In this document: in pieces, positions 51,829 through 63,957 of the stretch
Layout: every line of letters starts with the position of its first letter
Numbering within the stretch: position 1 is the stretch's first letter
Source of the DNA: Homalodisca vitripennis
Taxonomy: Eukaryota; Arthropoda; Insecta; Hemiptera; Cicadellidae
DNA: 64,000 bases
Assembly (NCBI RefSeq): GCF_021130785.1
Contig: NC_060208.1
Location: forward strand, 52,305,501-52,369,500
Direction of reading: 5' to 3'
Position numbers and translations under genes: made by a program
Notes under the pieces: model-generated
Seen by the model: the letters and a program-made list of their open reading frames with translations, nothing else
The model's database searches: none
What the model was told of the DNA's origin: nothing

Positions 51829-53181
51829 CCGGGTGTATCAAAAAGAATGACCTGATTTTGTACGGTAATAATTACGAAACATAAGGCGTGCGGGCAAGGA
51901 AAGCTGTGTATTTGGAATGGGCGTGGCCTAAATTTTCATAAAATCGCCGCTAGATGTCGGTCAGTGCGTCTTTTTCGTTTCCAGTCAGTCTGAAGTAAAA
52001 TGGCGTCCACTCAACAAAAGGCGTTTTGTGTGTTGTAGTTTGCCAAGGATGAGTCAGTTGTTTCGGTCCAGCGTGCTTTTCGTCGTCGTTTCGGCATTGA
52101 TCCGCCTTCACCTAAAAACATTCGTCGATGGTATCGCCAATTTGAAGAGAAAGGGTGCTTGTGCAAAGGTAAAAGTTCAGGCCGACCTCGCACTTCTGAC
52201 GAGATGGTGGAAACAGTTCGGCAAACGTATGAGCGCAGTCCACGAACGTCTACTCGCCGTGCAAGCAGACAACTGGGTATGACTCACATGACTGTCTGGC
52301 GAGTGTTAAGACGTCGTTTGCTGTACAAACCATACAGACTAAAATTAGTACTGTACACGCCGTCCGGGTTGGTGATAAAAGGAAACGTGTTGAATTTAGT
52401 AATGCTCTACTTGAGGACATGGAAGTGGATACATTTTTATCACGATTAATATTCAGTGATGAAGCAACATTTCATACTAGTGGTAAAGTAAACCGACATA
52501 ACGTGCGCATATGAGGACTCGAACAACCTCACGACGTTATTCAGCATGAACGAGACTCGCCGAAAGTGAACGTTTTTTGTGCAGTCTCTCTTAAAAAAGT
52601 GTACGGTCCCTTCTTTTTTGAAGGAGACACTGTGAATGGAATGAGCTATCTTCAAATGCTGCAGAATTGGCTTTTCCCACAACTTCAGGCAGACTCTGGT
52701 GACTTCATTTTCCAACAGGATGGAGCTCCGCCTCACTGGCACAACAATGTTCGGCAGGTTCTCAACAACACTCTGCCCCACCGCTGGATAGGGCGCACGG
52801 GACTTCGAGACAATGCCCTTCATTCTTGGCCTCCAAGATCACCAGACTTTACCCCATGCGACTTTTTCTTGTGGGGATATGTGAAGGAAAAAGTGTTTGT
52901 TCCCCCTCTAACTCATGACATCGAAGAACTAAAGAACAGAATAACTGTCGCAATAAGTTCTGTGAACGCATATACGTTGTGTAAGGTTTATGAGGAATTT
53001 AGCTTTCGTCTGATTGTTGTTCGTGCTGCTGCTGCTGGTGGACATATAGAACATTTGTAATAACATACCTAAAACTTTAAGATTTTGTGACTATTTTGCA
53101 ATAAATATTATTTTTGTAGTACATTTTTAGCAATATATATTGAGTTTTAAAATCAGGTCATTCATTTTGATACACGCTGCA
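51829..53181 (+). mobile_element. Tc1/mariner-superfamily transposon, inactivated
   Basis: A 1.35 kb element with inverted ends of about 28 bases sharing GTGTATCAAAA and GAATGACCTGATTTT, flanked by TA (51827-51828 and 53182-53183). Block A shows the uninterrupted site near 34461-34466 (CTATGTATACTTTGCC versus CTATTAATA...TATTCTTTCC), which confirms both ends and shows that insertion followed the large duplication. The enclosed transposase is broken. Confidence 0.93.
52000..53060 (+). pseudogene. DDE transposase pseudogene with N-terminal HTH
   Basis: From the ATG at 52000 the frame would encode about 353 residues. It shows an N-terminal HTH-like region (FRRRFGIDPPSPKNIRRWY), a GRPRTSDE linker, a second HTH (RRASRQLGMTHMTVWRVLRR) and a DDE core with FSDEATFH, FQQDGAPPHW and WPPRSPDFTPCDFFLWG. 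Counting gives 41 residues between the second Asp and the D of SPD, or 46 to the D of PCD, longer than mariner's 34. Lesions: an in-frame TAG at 52036-52038 (codon 13), a 5-base insertion or equivalent frameshift near 52347-52352, and a TGA at 52512-52514 where Trp is expected. The C-terminal frame is intact to 53060. Not functional as it stands. Confidence 0.9.
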
Positions 53182-53744
53182 TATTCTTTCCCCATTTCAT
53201 TTGAGAGCCAATCCATGTCCAAAAGAGTATATTTTATCGAGAAAGTTAAATAAACACTATTATAAAAATGCTATATGGATATGGGGATATCGCTCTGATT
53301 GTTTATACATTTAATGTACATGATATGTGACTATAATTTTGTTTTTCCATCATGTATGAAGTTTCCTCTTTCTTAAGGAAAACATTGGAAAGATAGCTTT
53401 TACTATACAGATAATCATAGACTAGTATGATATGTTATCTTCAGTTATGAATTCAATATTTCTTAGTCAATTACCAAAAAATATTTGTTATTAGATACAT
53501 ACTACGTTGTTATTATAAATCTGGATCTAGTTCTATATTCACAGATTTAAGTGGAATTCTTCCTGTTAATTCGTAAGTCAACTTTCCAACTTGTTTTGAT
53601 TCAAAATTCAATAACAGACTTATATTTTATAAAAGGTTTCTTAATATTGTGAAATAATATACAATGGAGATTTTCCTATTCACTATGTTTTCATTGCAAG
53701 GTTGTTTGTTTGAAAGTTATTACAGTGGATACAAACAGACAGAC

Positions 53745-53960
53745 CATGACAACCACGTAAAATCAGTTAATGGTTGCTGGGTGGACTATTGATCACCACC
53801 CTGGCTGGTTGGATGAGGGGGTCTTGGCGGGAGGAAGAGACAGGGGGAGGGGGAGATAGAGTGCATGTTTCAACAGGTTGATGGCTGATCACGTCATGCT
53901 CTATTTATAGCACCGGCATGTCCCATCGTTTTGTTTACCATTCAAATGTAGTGCGGCTGA
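53745..53960 (-). promoter_or_regulatory. Module P1, block B copy
   Basis: Collinear with the block A copy. TATA on the minus strand at 53901-53910, CATCAACC, and an ATG at 53866 starting MHSISPSPCLF. The frame ends in GGDQ and a stop, as in block A, although the middle differs in length and sequence. Confidence 0.5.
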
Positions 53961-54739
53961 TCGGATGAGTATAAATATGTGCAATGTGCCATTATGTTAT
54001 AGTAGCCTTGTCGTACAATGTGTGTAGCATAATAATGTAGTTTTGGGTAGTTACTAAATTTGTTTTTATGGACTAAGTAAAACTGATTTCTCAGGGCAGT
54101 AAGGAAGAATGTTTTACAAAATTACAAGTTATAGAAATATTCTAGACCTGTAAGTGAGAGATCCTCTTTTAATCCCTGGTAGACGTTAAAAGTTTTATTT
54201 ATTGATATATCTATTGATTGCTGGTTAGATATAAGACGTACTTCGACAGTAATTATGATTCACAAAGAAAAATACCAGAGCCCTAAACTTCTAGGGCAAT
54301 TTGGACAAATAATTGACACAAGTTTTCGTATGGTTACAACATTGTGGTAATGATAATTTACTTACAAATAAAATGAACTATATACACCACATGGAATATT
54401 GACACAATAAAGATATTTGTATACTCCCTCTAAGCACTTATCGTATTTGGGTTTGTGGGTATAAATATTCATAAAAAGCTTTTCTATAATTTGAAAAAAA
54501 AGAATAGAAATTTATTTATAAATATGCAAAAGAAACCTAAAATATGAGTTACGTATAAAATATTTGATGGTTTTTACATTTATACAATGCATTTATCTAT
54601 ATTAGTGTTTATAAATTCTATATTCCTATTAATACTACCTGATTTTGAAGATCGTGGGCTTTAAAGTTTCAAAAACATACCAAGAACTAAAAAGTTATTA
54701 AAATAATGACTTTTTATGAAAGAAAATTGCACATTTTTA

Positions 54740-55695
54740 ATGTAAAAATTCAAATTCAAAAAGGTTTATTCATTTTTTGTCTACAAAACTGAGATATGCA
54801 CAAGTCAATATGAAACGTTAAATTAGCAATATTACATCATTTTTAAAAAGTCATATTTTAAAGATTCTAAGAGCTATACTTTTTTCTAAAGACAAATATG
54901 TGTGTCCATGAGTGAAGCAAATTTAAAATTACATTCTTTTTACTCGTTTAAAAACCCCTCAACCATTTAATAGTTCCGGTCAAGGAGATGGTATTTTAAG
55001 GAAACATTAAAATGGCTGTGGGAATTTGTTAATTTTGAGATGTAGGGGTTTCTTATTATACAATTTTACAGCTGAGTAGTGGACTGCAGCTTCATATAAG
55101 GTTAATCGGTGATCTGGGTACTGAAGGTCTCTGTATCTCAGTTCATAGTTATGTTCATACTGGTATTTATTGAATTTTGTTGGATATTTTATGTACATGC
55201 AGAGAGTTTCATAAATATATAGGGAGCCCAAAGTCATGATTCTAAATTGAATAAAAAAGAGTTTGCAGGACTCCCTATATTTCAGCTGAAATATTGACCA
55301 AATAATTCTTTTTGAATAATGAAAATCTTATTACAGTCCACCGAGTTTCCGCTGAACACCACTCTATATCTCAGGTGCGAGTAGACATGGGCGAGGTAGA
55401 CAGTCCATAAAGTCTCAGGATTAACGACTTGAGAAATAACCTTAATCGCAAAGCATGCACAGCTTAATTTTGAATCCAATAGTGCTACATGATTCTTTCC
55501 ACTTCAAGGTTATTGAGTTATTGAGATCATGGATATTTTCATTTGAAATAGTCAGTGTAGTGTCATCGGCAAAGAGGATTACCTGTGAACCCCCGAAAGC
55601 CCATTAAGCGTCGTTTACGTATATCAGGAATAGGATGGGGCCTAATATTGATCCCTGGGGCACCCTACAATCGTTAACTTCCCAGGTAGGTTAAT
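54740..55695 (-). mobile_element. 5'-truncated Jockey-like LINE
   Basis: The minus strand encodes parts of a non-LTR reverse transcriptase. PQGSILGPILFLIYVND lies at about 55620-55665, followed by a stop, then LFADDTTL with the catalytic FADD (55563-55580). After a gap or deletion come the C-terminal thumb-like part (KLSCACFAIKVIS, ETLWTVYLAHVYSHLRY, 55282-55479) and a tail (LTLYEAAVHYSAVKLYNKKP, 55007-55237). The 3' end has AATAAA (55 kb side, 54765-54770) and TTTGAA repeats, typical of LINE tails. It interrupts the alignment with block A, so it inserted after the duplication. Broken by stops and shifts. Confidence 0.85.
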
Positions 55696-56056
55696 GATAT
55701 ACGTTTAATATGATAATATAGAATGATGTATACAATCTATTTCTTCCCAAAAACTACATCATATTTTACTTAAATTGTAAATACTACTTAGTCAGTTGTA
55801 GGTGTGGCTACTCTATAATCATCGTTTATCATATTGTAATTTTAAAATTAATACAATGGATTTTCCCAACCTTCATTAGCTAATTTTTATTTACTAGCGT
55901 TAGTAAACCTCGTTGACACAATTAAAATATGTGTGAACATGGCAATGCAATTGAGGTAAATATAAAAGGCAGGTATAAAAAATTTGCTATTTTATAAAAA
56001 TAATTTTTTATAGACATGTATTTCACAAAACGCGATAACTTTTATGCCATATATTT

Positions 56057-56306
56057 ATGACTTTCATCCCTCCACCATATGTGAGAGATATGCCAAAGAT
56101 ATCCAATAAGTTCCAGGTAGAAACGGCTCAGGACACTGAACCAACTCAGTTGATGAGAACCAGACACGCGTTGAAGCACTGTAACGAACTCCACGATTGG
56201 CCGCCAGGAGCGGTCTACGCATTGTTACTTGAGTGCCCTCCACTCTAGAACTGAGGTCCTTCCTCCTCATTGTAGCACTCGGTTTTGTGCTTCTTATTAA
56301 TGACAC
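56057..56306. other. Ultra-conserved block, copy B
   Basis: Partner of 36604-36793. The plus frame (56057-56248) is open and ends in the same CNELHDWPPGAVYALLLEC plus PPL. The minus frame (56064-56306) is also open. Positions 56148-56273 are identical to block A. Confidence 0.5.
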
Positions 56307-56604
56307 TACAACTCATTCTCGATTACAATGTACCGTGTGTAACTTTATACTTAGACACAAAGCGATCATTGATGGTTATTTAATAAGTGTAATCGCTAAA
56401 CTGTATTATTAGTTAATTACTTTTAGATATAGTTATATTTAATGTTTATCTTCTATTTATAAATACATGAAAATGATGTAATAAAATTTAATTGGATTAA
56501 ACTGTACATACTATACACTCAAAACAGTATTTACTTAGTTATATTTAAATAAATCTAGAACGATTAAACGTGTATTAGTGTTTTGTTTTTTATCTCCAAG
56601 CATG

Positions 56605-58300
56605 TAGTTTATTCTTGAATTTATTATTTATGGATTACTAATAAATAACTGTTATTCATTATTCCATTACTCTATTAGTTCAGACCAAGCGAACTTTTTA
56701 TTAAATACAACGCTATCTAACGTGGCGTAGTAGATATTGTTCATGCGAGTTACTAAGTAAATGACAAGTTATTTATTTTCGTATTTATTTTAAAGTTAAA
56801 GGTTTTAGATTGACTCATCTGTTTTACTATACAGGATGTTTCAGAAATTAAAACTTTGAAAAGTATTGAATAGACATATTTAAAAAAAACTTTGCCCTAA
56901 CATAATGTGATTAACTTACGTTCGATAACGTGATCAACAGTAGTTTCTATATTCGTTTTCCTTTGAAAATACCCATTAATCGAATTCTAATATTGATAAA
57001 ATAAGTTCATAAACACAAAGGTTATAAAATATGAAAATACAGTTTTTTTAATGTTGGAACATTCAAACTTGTTTTATTTTTTTTAATAGCCCTATGCCAT
57101 TCATAAACATGTTTGAATAGATATACAGTTTAAAAGAGTCAATTTAAGACATACAATCACTAATAAAAATTAATAAATCTTTTTATTGTCATTTGAATAA
57201 ATAATTGAACTATAAATATGTTCTTAGCATTGATAATTTTTTAAATATTAGCTTGTAACATTAGAGCTACGAGTATATAACATGTAGATATGGTACTGTA
57301 GATCATATATTAAATTCTGTATTGATCGATTAGATTATGTAACGTTTTCATGATGTTTCTTCTTTATTTAATTTGTAATATGTTACATAATTTAAACTTC
57401 AAAAAACATTTATGAAAATTTGGACACTTGTACAGTATAGAATGGTGTATTTAAGAAAAGAAAAAATTATCTATAGTAATATCTTCGATATAAATGTACA
57501 TATGTTAAACGAAAAAGAAAACTGGATTAATTGGTTGGTAATACAACAACAGAATACATCTGGTTTAACATAGTTAAAAACTCCTTATCAAACTAACAGA
57601 TGTTGTTAATAATGTATAAATAACTAGAATTTGGAATTGTTTCATTGTATTGTATTTGTATTGTTTCAACATCGTTCATGAAAATAGTATTAAACACTTA
57701 GTTTTACATGTAAGGATAAATATGTCATTTAACATGAAAGCTTAGACTTAGATACAACATAGTTTTAGATAGTGACATAATATTTTAACCTGGATTTTCA
57801 CAATACAATTTACATGAAACATTTCAATAAAAAAAGACTGAATGTGCGTGATACCACATAATTAAAGTATGACTAATTATTCATCTGTTAATTTAGTAAA
57901 ATAATTAATTCTACAATGTAAAAACAAAATTGTTGCGAGTATTATTTTACTCGAAAAATATACATAACGCGCTGTTGCGGAAATACTGGCTGGAAAATGC
58001 TATATAACTTCCATTATTATACAACTTTTTGTTTAAAACACGTATTTTAATTTTAGATTTTAAGATATAAAACATACCTACTCCCGTTGTTTATCGTACA
58101 ATTTTGAATCATACTTCTGTTTCTCTTAGTGTATTTACTTACTTGGACAATACAGCATTGATTATATTTTTTAATATTATATACTTCTTTACATTTGTAT
58201 GAAATCTACAGAAAAATGAGTAAAATTTTTTCAGTTTGTTTGGGATATTTCACTTACTCTTCTTAAAGGAACCATAAGTTTTACTTCATCTGAAATAGCT
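56605..58300. other. AT-rich stretch without a recognisable gene
   Basis: No protein domain or repeat recognised. Confidence 0.55.
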
Positions 58301-58462
58301 AGTAAAAAATAACCTATAAATTGGTAAAATCTCTAATGAAAAGGCTTTGATCATATCACGATGATTGTTCTGTAATAGTATTACATACCTCATTGCTCAT
58401 AAATACCTTGGTCCAATTTACCGCCAACATATGACGTAAAAAACGAGAGGACATGCCAGTGC

Positions 58463-58581
58463 TATAAAATAGGGCATGACGTGATCTGGAATCAACCTGT
58501 TGAAACATGCACTCTACCACCCCCTCCTCGTTGAGACTCTCCCGAGAGTACCGTCCCTTACCCAGACCTTACCCAGTAAGT
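58463..58581 (+). promoter_or_regulatory. Module P1, copy D: promoter, short exon, splice donor
   Basis: TATAAAATAG starts at 58463. The A of ATCAACC (58494) is 31 bases downstream, the expected initiator distance. An ATG at 58507 opens MHSTTPSSLRLSREYRPLPR and reaches CCA followed by GTAAGT at 58576, a strong splice-donor match. This is the most gene-like P1 copy: a possible first coding exon of 23 codons. The next exon is not identified and the peptide is not conserved in other copies, so a non-coding transcript is also possible. Confidence 0.45.
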
Positions 58582-59594
58582 ATAAACTAATATCACAAGG
58601 CCGTCATGTTTTCCCATTTTACTTTCCACTTAACTTTAAATATTCTGTCACCTTCATTTTGCTAACTTCTTTTAATTTTATACTCAACCAATGTCAATAA
58701 TGAGAGTGCGATACAAATTTTATTAATAGCTAATAGCTTTAGAGTTATTTTGGACTTCTTATCCAACTCAAGTATAACGACACAAGTTTTCACTGCAACA
58801 TATGATTTTTATGGCTATTTTAACATATCATTGAATTGTTTTTTGCATTTTAACGTTAACCATAGCAATTAACATCGTAGAAATCATGTGGTGATTATTA
58901 ACAGAGATAAGAACATTAGTTTTAGGCCCACTAACTTAGAAATTTATGAGATACTAAAAGTATATATGAATAAATGTAACTTGTAATGTTATAAATTATA
59001 GTAATGTAATAATTCTTTATAAAAGTGTTAGAAATATCCGGTCTACTTTTTGTAATATGTAAAAAGAAAAATTCAAGGCGGGCAGTACCGTTCACAGTAT
59101 TGACAACTTTCATGAGTTAATACTTACTGAAGACCATCGGAAAAGCATATTATAATATATTGTATACTTCTTTTTGTATTTTAAAATATCTAAAAAATTA
59201 TGATATGCCTTAATCAGTAGAATGGGATCTCTCTGAAGGATTTTTATCGTAGTTCTTGTGGAGGATACACGATTTTTCTAGAGGTGTAGTAAAGTAAAAT
59301 AAAACCGTTAATATAATCGGACATTTATTAGTGACTATACTGATCTCAACGGAGAGAAAAAAAACTCTCCCACAGTCCTACCACATATTCACTAGTGAAT
59401 GCAGCATATACGTATAAAGTGTATCTTTTTGTATATGTATTGTAGATTGTTTAGTTTGACGATGATTACTCCGATTTTACAATTATATGTTTTGACGTAC
59501 AGCTGTATATTTAAAAACTTGGCGAGTTCATCGCTATTGCTTGATTAGTTTTTAACTTTTTGAGTTTGCTTAACGTCATACAATTTGTTTACAC

Positions 59595-59627
59595 CTGAAG
59601 AAGACCATAGATATCAGTCTTTAAAAC
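59595..59627 (+). ncRNA. Degraded hammerhead-like hairpin
   Basis: CTGAAGA, then AAGAC/GTCTT arms around CATAGATATCA, then TTAAAACG. The GAAA is lost. Probably an element remnant. Confidence 0.2.
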
Positions 59628-60354
59628 GATGTACAATATCCAACTATCCATCATCATTAATACCCTTTAAACCAATGATTTATTTCTATTTACTATAAAA
59701 ATCTTTAAGTTAAATTCTCTCAAATAAGTTATCATCGTATACATGATAAGAGAATAAGAATACTATATCCTCAAAGTGTGACTCAACTGTATTGATCCGG
59801 TTCTTTATATGGTCTCAACACCAGTTTTAGTATTGTAGAAGGTGTGAATAGCTTATTGACATGTTATAAGATTCAACTTTTCGTTGTTTTGGATCAACCA
59901 GCGTGTTAGCCGATACTTATCATGATCCTTGGATCTACATATCACAGGATTGTATTATTGTATGTTAATTTAATATTTTTAAGTACAGTGTAGGTCTTAT
60001 TATTTTCAAACATAGTAAAAAAACAAATCCACATCTCAAAAGCAAGTCCAATTTCTTTATTTAATTAAAAGTTCACAAAGGAGTGGCCCTCACAAAAGAA
60101 AAGTATTATTTATTTAAATGTGACAAACTGCTCTGAGGTTAAAATACTGATCAAAAAGATATTCATATTTCCAGTATATCGATAACCACCAATACCAAAA
60201 CGATTACTTAAAACCATTCGTATGGGGGAGCCTTGTTTTATTGCAGCTAAACCTCGATATAGCTGTCTCGAAGCTTTTTTATTACTTTACAAATATCTTC
60301 AGTGGTGTATGAAAGAATAAAATATGAACATGCCGTTGACATTATGGACTATTA

Positions 60355-60620
60355 CTAAACATCTACTATAGCCATATGGGAAAATAGTAACTTCAAGTTG
60401 AGTGCGACAATTGCTATTGATCTAAAGGAAATGATACGGGTTGACATTACAGTAATTGAACACAAAGCCATCTGACAGCCTACCATTAACTGAGCTCCTA
60501 ACGGGCAGCGTATCCCTACTTTGTATCTCGACATGTTCCAATAACGCTCTGTAATATCAAGGACATTTATAATGATCTGACAGGATGATAACTGTGTACA
60601 TCCTTTATCGTTGTTCGTTC
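60355..60620 (-). promoter_or_regulatory. Module P3, copy D
   Basis: Minus-strand copy of the 39.1 kb module with CATTATAAATGTCC and the NYCNVNPYHFL frame. A TCG to TAG change stops the frame after HFL, so this copy is not a coding exon in that frame. Confidence 0.4.
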
Positions 60621-61359
60621 TCTTCGCTTTAAGTAGTTTCACAACTGTTTGCACTTAAAATATAAAAATACTAGTTATGAATTATGTTGACAGTTTATAG
60701 AAATGGTTAGAGGCATGCAGTTTGGTGATAAATTTTAAAGTATTCCTTAAATTTTTCTCCACAACTGATACCTAAACAACATTCATTCATAGTATTCAGT
60801 AGAATTATTTGTTATGATTTCGGCAATCACATGACATATTTCTTGGAAAAAATCTTTTAGATCAGTTGAAACTCCCGAACTCTATGTAATAATAAGTACA
60901 CAATAATGGAATGTTTAATGTTCCAACTTAATTGAATTGTTTTAGAAAATTTGCAGAGAATATTATTATAATTGTAAATCTAATGAGTAACCAATATTAA
61001 AGATAAACAAACGCAGACTCTCCATACGTGATCTGAGAGCTGTTACTAGATTATCTCCTTCACTTTGCAGATCGGATCGACAGACAACACATTTTCGTGG
61101 TTGAAGACGATTTCTGCGGTGATACAAAACCTGCTTCGGCTGATACAGAGTTATCTTTAACTCCATCAGTAAAACAATATCAGTGGCAAATCGGCTTACA
61201 ATTTCAAACTTCTTTAAGAGTTCTAAAGCATCTTTATAAACAAGACAACTTACACGGCTATTCTGATATGGTGGTACTTTTTGAATATTGTGTTGTCTGC
61301 ATAACTAACATTATTCAATCTTATGAAATTTATTTGATGATTTCTAACGTAATAGTGAG

Positions 61360-61480
61360 GTGTTTGGATATCTTTGCAATGAGAGTGTTTTTGTTAACCA
61401 AATGATTGTCAGAGGTTCTTCCAGTATACAGAACGAGGAGATGACAGGGACAAAGTGTTCCCAAGTGTTCACTTCTTATG
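61360..61480 (+). other. Conserved exon-like frame, copy D
   Basis: Partner of 38178-38435. Contains MIVRGSSSIQNEEMTGTK in an open frame. The copy C donor-like CAG/GTGATT is AAGTGTTCC here, so splicing at the same point is not supported. Confidence 0.3.
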
Positions 61481-61484
61481 ACGA

Positions 61485-63108
61485 GTTTTCTTTAATAGTA
61501 GATTGTGTGGCATTCCCCAAAGAACACAAAGTAGGCTACGCCCAGAGTGGTGCAGTTATCAAGTTAATGTACCACACATATCACAGTATAATGCTTATCT
61601 AACGCAACACCACAGAATATATACCCATTTTTTCTGGCAAATAATCTCAGCTTTTAATCTATTCAGATATACTAATTTTTCAGATGAACTCCTCGTTCAT
61701 AAATAAGCTGGAACTTCCTGTAACAGGTCACCGGTGGTTTTGTTAAGAAAAGCTACTAGGAACTGCAGGATCATAAAGAGATCAGATGAGAATGAGTTTT
61801 TGGGGAGAAGAAATCATAGGAGATATTCAAATTCCCAATGGGTTTCCTGCAGATTACTACAGCTCTCATTACAAGACCGAGATATTAAAGGGGGCCCTTG
61901 GAAATGATCTGGCAATGTCACAGCCTTCTTTGACAGCTTAGGTTGTCTCCAACCACTAAGCCAAAACATCTTATGACTAGTTAAACTAGTACTGAGATCC
62001 TACCAAGTAAGAGCGGGCATAAGCACACGGCTGTTTTTTAATCTTAACGTGGATACCCTAACCCCTGTTCAATTTTATATAGCTTATAAAACGAATTTAC
62101 TACCGTTGTTATTACAATCGTTCTTTAGAAATATAGTATGAAATCGATTCAAAGAAAAATATTGAATAACAGAGTTTCTCTTTTTGTATAAATATAACCA
62201 AAAAGTAACCAGAACTACAGGGTTTTAACTACTTCTTCGATTAGAACTGTTACATTATGAACTTAGCTTGATTTTCTAAAAAGATTTCTCAAATAACCTT
62301 TTTGATAAATTTTCAAAAAGGTCTGATACAGTTTGTCGTAAGAGCGGGTTGCCACGGACCGCTTAACCTACTACGGCTGGTTATTTCCAGGGGTCGTAGT
62401 AGATTCATCCAAAAATCAGGAAAGATGAAAGATTGTCACGGAATTTGAGTGGTGGGTTATACGAATAGTGATCGGAGCAATGTTATAATATAATCCACAG
62501 GGAAAGTACGCAAATTTTCTCCACAACCACGATTTCCAATTGTATAACTCCTCAAGCAGAGAGCCGCAGAGTACGCCCATAGGTATGGGAACTCACGTTC
62601 AATGATAAAAAATGAATACAGCAACTCCAAAATACCATTCGCCTATCCGTACCTAAGGCTCACTTCTTTGTTACTCAAATACCTGACAACATATCTGGCC
62701 CGATTCAAACTACACAACGAGACTACAAAACTACTCGCTCGACTGACTCTCCCTGACTATTCTCCTCCACTATCCACTGCTCTTTCCCTACCACCAGCGT
62801 AACTCGGCTGAATCTGCGTGGTGGGGGGTTCCTTATGTATTTTCCTGCCCTGCCTTGTTGCTAGGTTTTACCCCCTTTGTAAATTTTACCCATTACACCT
62901 TGTTTCCAAATCCAACGGTGAGTAACTGTGAAAATTCATTATTTTAATTATTTATCTGTACAGCTCGCGTAACTTATAATAAAAAATTACCTTATTAAAA
63001 AAAGTACACGGTCAAGAAATTCCAATAAAATTTGAGTCATTATAACAAGTAATAGTAATAATGAAAGTTTCAAATAATAAATAAGGATGTTAATATAAAA
63101 TAATCTAT

Positions 63109-63110
<2 letters not shown>
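61485..63110. other. Mixed non-coding stretch
   Basis: 61983-62060 matches 41833-41915 in direct orientation (GCGGGCATAAGCACA). The 62.34-62.90 kb part is clearly richer in G+C and C-rich on the plus strand, with a 66-codon frame (62602-62802) showing no recognised domain. It could be part of a repeat I do not recognise. Confidence 0.45.

Positions 63111-63112
<2 letters not shown>

Positions 63113-63163
<51 letters not shown>
63113..63163. repeat. (TA)n microsatellite
   Basis: A TA tract of about 50 bases between the C-rich region and module P2. Confidence 0.95.
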
Positions 63164-63170
<7 letters not shown>

Positions 63171-63299
63171 GTGATAAACGTAATTTTAAAATCCTGTGGA
63201 TGTGTAATACTGCTCAGTTGCAACAATTGCAGTGCTAGGTTATACTTGAACATAAAGGTGTGGTTAGATTATAGATTATATTACTGATTTTTAGATGTC

Positions 63300-63435
63300 T
63301 TATAACAGTAATCCACTGGTAATTCCGGTTGTCATAAATAAGAGGAGCAATCACTTCCGGTCGGTATCAGGCGGCATGAAGGCTTCCCTCATAACTTGTG
63401 CCGTTCCTGATTGGGTGCCTTATCAGTCAAGATAA
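63300..63435 (+). promoter_or_regulatory. Module P2, copy D
   Basis: CATAAATAAGAGGAGCAATC (from 63333), CACTTCCGGTCGGTATCA and an ATG at 63376 that starts MKASLITCAVPDWV and stops soon after. Nearly all bases from GAGCAATCACTTCC to GCTTCC match the copy at 42.08 kb. Confidence 0.42.
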
Positions 63436-63955
63436 GTTAAGGCCACCTTTTTTCTTCAATAACTTCTTCTACTTGTATAATATTAAATAGTATGTAATAT
63501 TAAATGTAGCATTATAAAAATTGAATTCTTCATATTTTCGCTCCCGGGAGAGGTAAAAAAATAATATGCATATAAATGTTTTCATGCAACAGAGTTTACA
63601 AAGAAGCCAAAATCACTTAAAATAAAAGCATTGAAACTTTCATAAATACAAAACTATAAAGTTTGTTACTCGTAGTGCTTTAATATCAAAATTAGAAGAA
63701 CAATTTATTACATTCATGTTGAATAATAAAAATCCTGACAATTTTAGATTTGAGGGACATAAATGCTTATAGCAATGTGTAACTTGCATGGCTATGATAA
63801 ATAAAACTTTTAAACCAGATGTCCTGGGAGCCATTTTGATTTTAACCCCATGAGAATTATGTGAACAACGTTTACGCACTTACTATGAATGAAGGTATGT
63901 GTCCCATAAAAATATGTCTTAATGTCAAACTGAATATATATTTATAGTTAAGAAA

Positions 63956-63957
<2 letters not shown>

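Larger units (their letters stand above)
45390..56600 (+). repeat. Large duplication, copy 2 (block B)
   Basis: Partner of block A. Relative to A it has single-unit versions of both tandem arrays, one instead of two copies of the 0.9 kb internal repeat, a block of about 2.7 kb at 48.54-51.25 kb, a DNA transposon at 51829-53181 and a LINE at about 54740-55695. Confidence 0.85.
58300..61480 (-). repeat. Segment D, inverted partner of segment C
   Basis: Reverse-oriented copy of 38.1-41.4 kb (anchors listed there). Left and right of it, block B and the 62-64 kb part align directly with copy 1, so the inversion is internal to the unit. Confidence 0.75.

Noticed and set aside
52446..52823. 125-codon minus-strand frame
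   Set aside because: Antisense shadow of the transposase at 52000-53060.
62602..62802. 66-codon C-rich frame as a gene
   Set aside because: Pro/Leu/Thr-rich translation of a C-rich patch, no domain recognised, no support from the duplicate.
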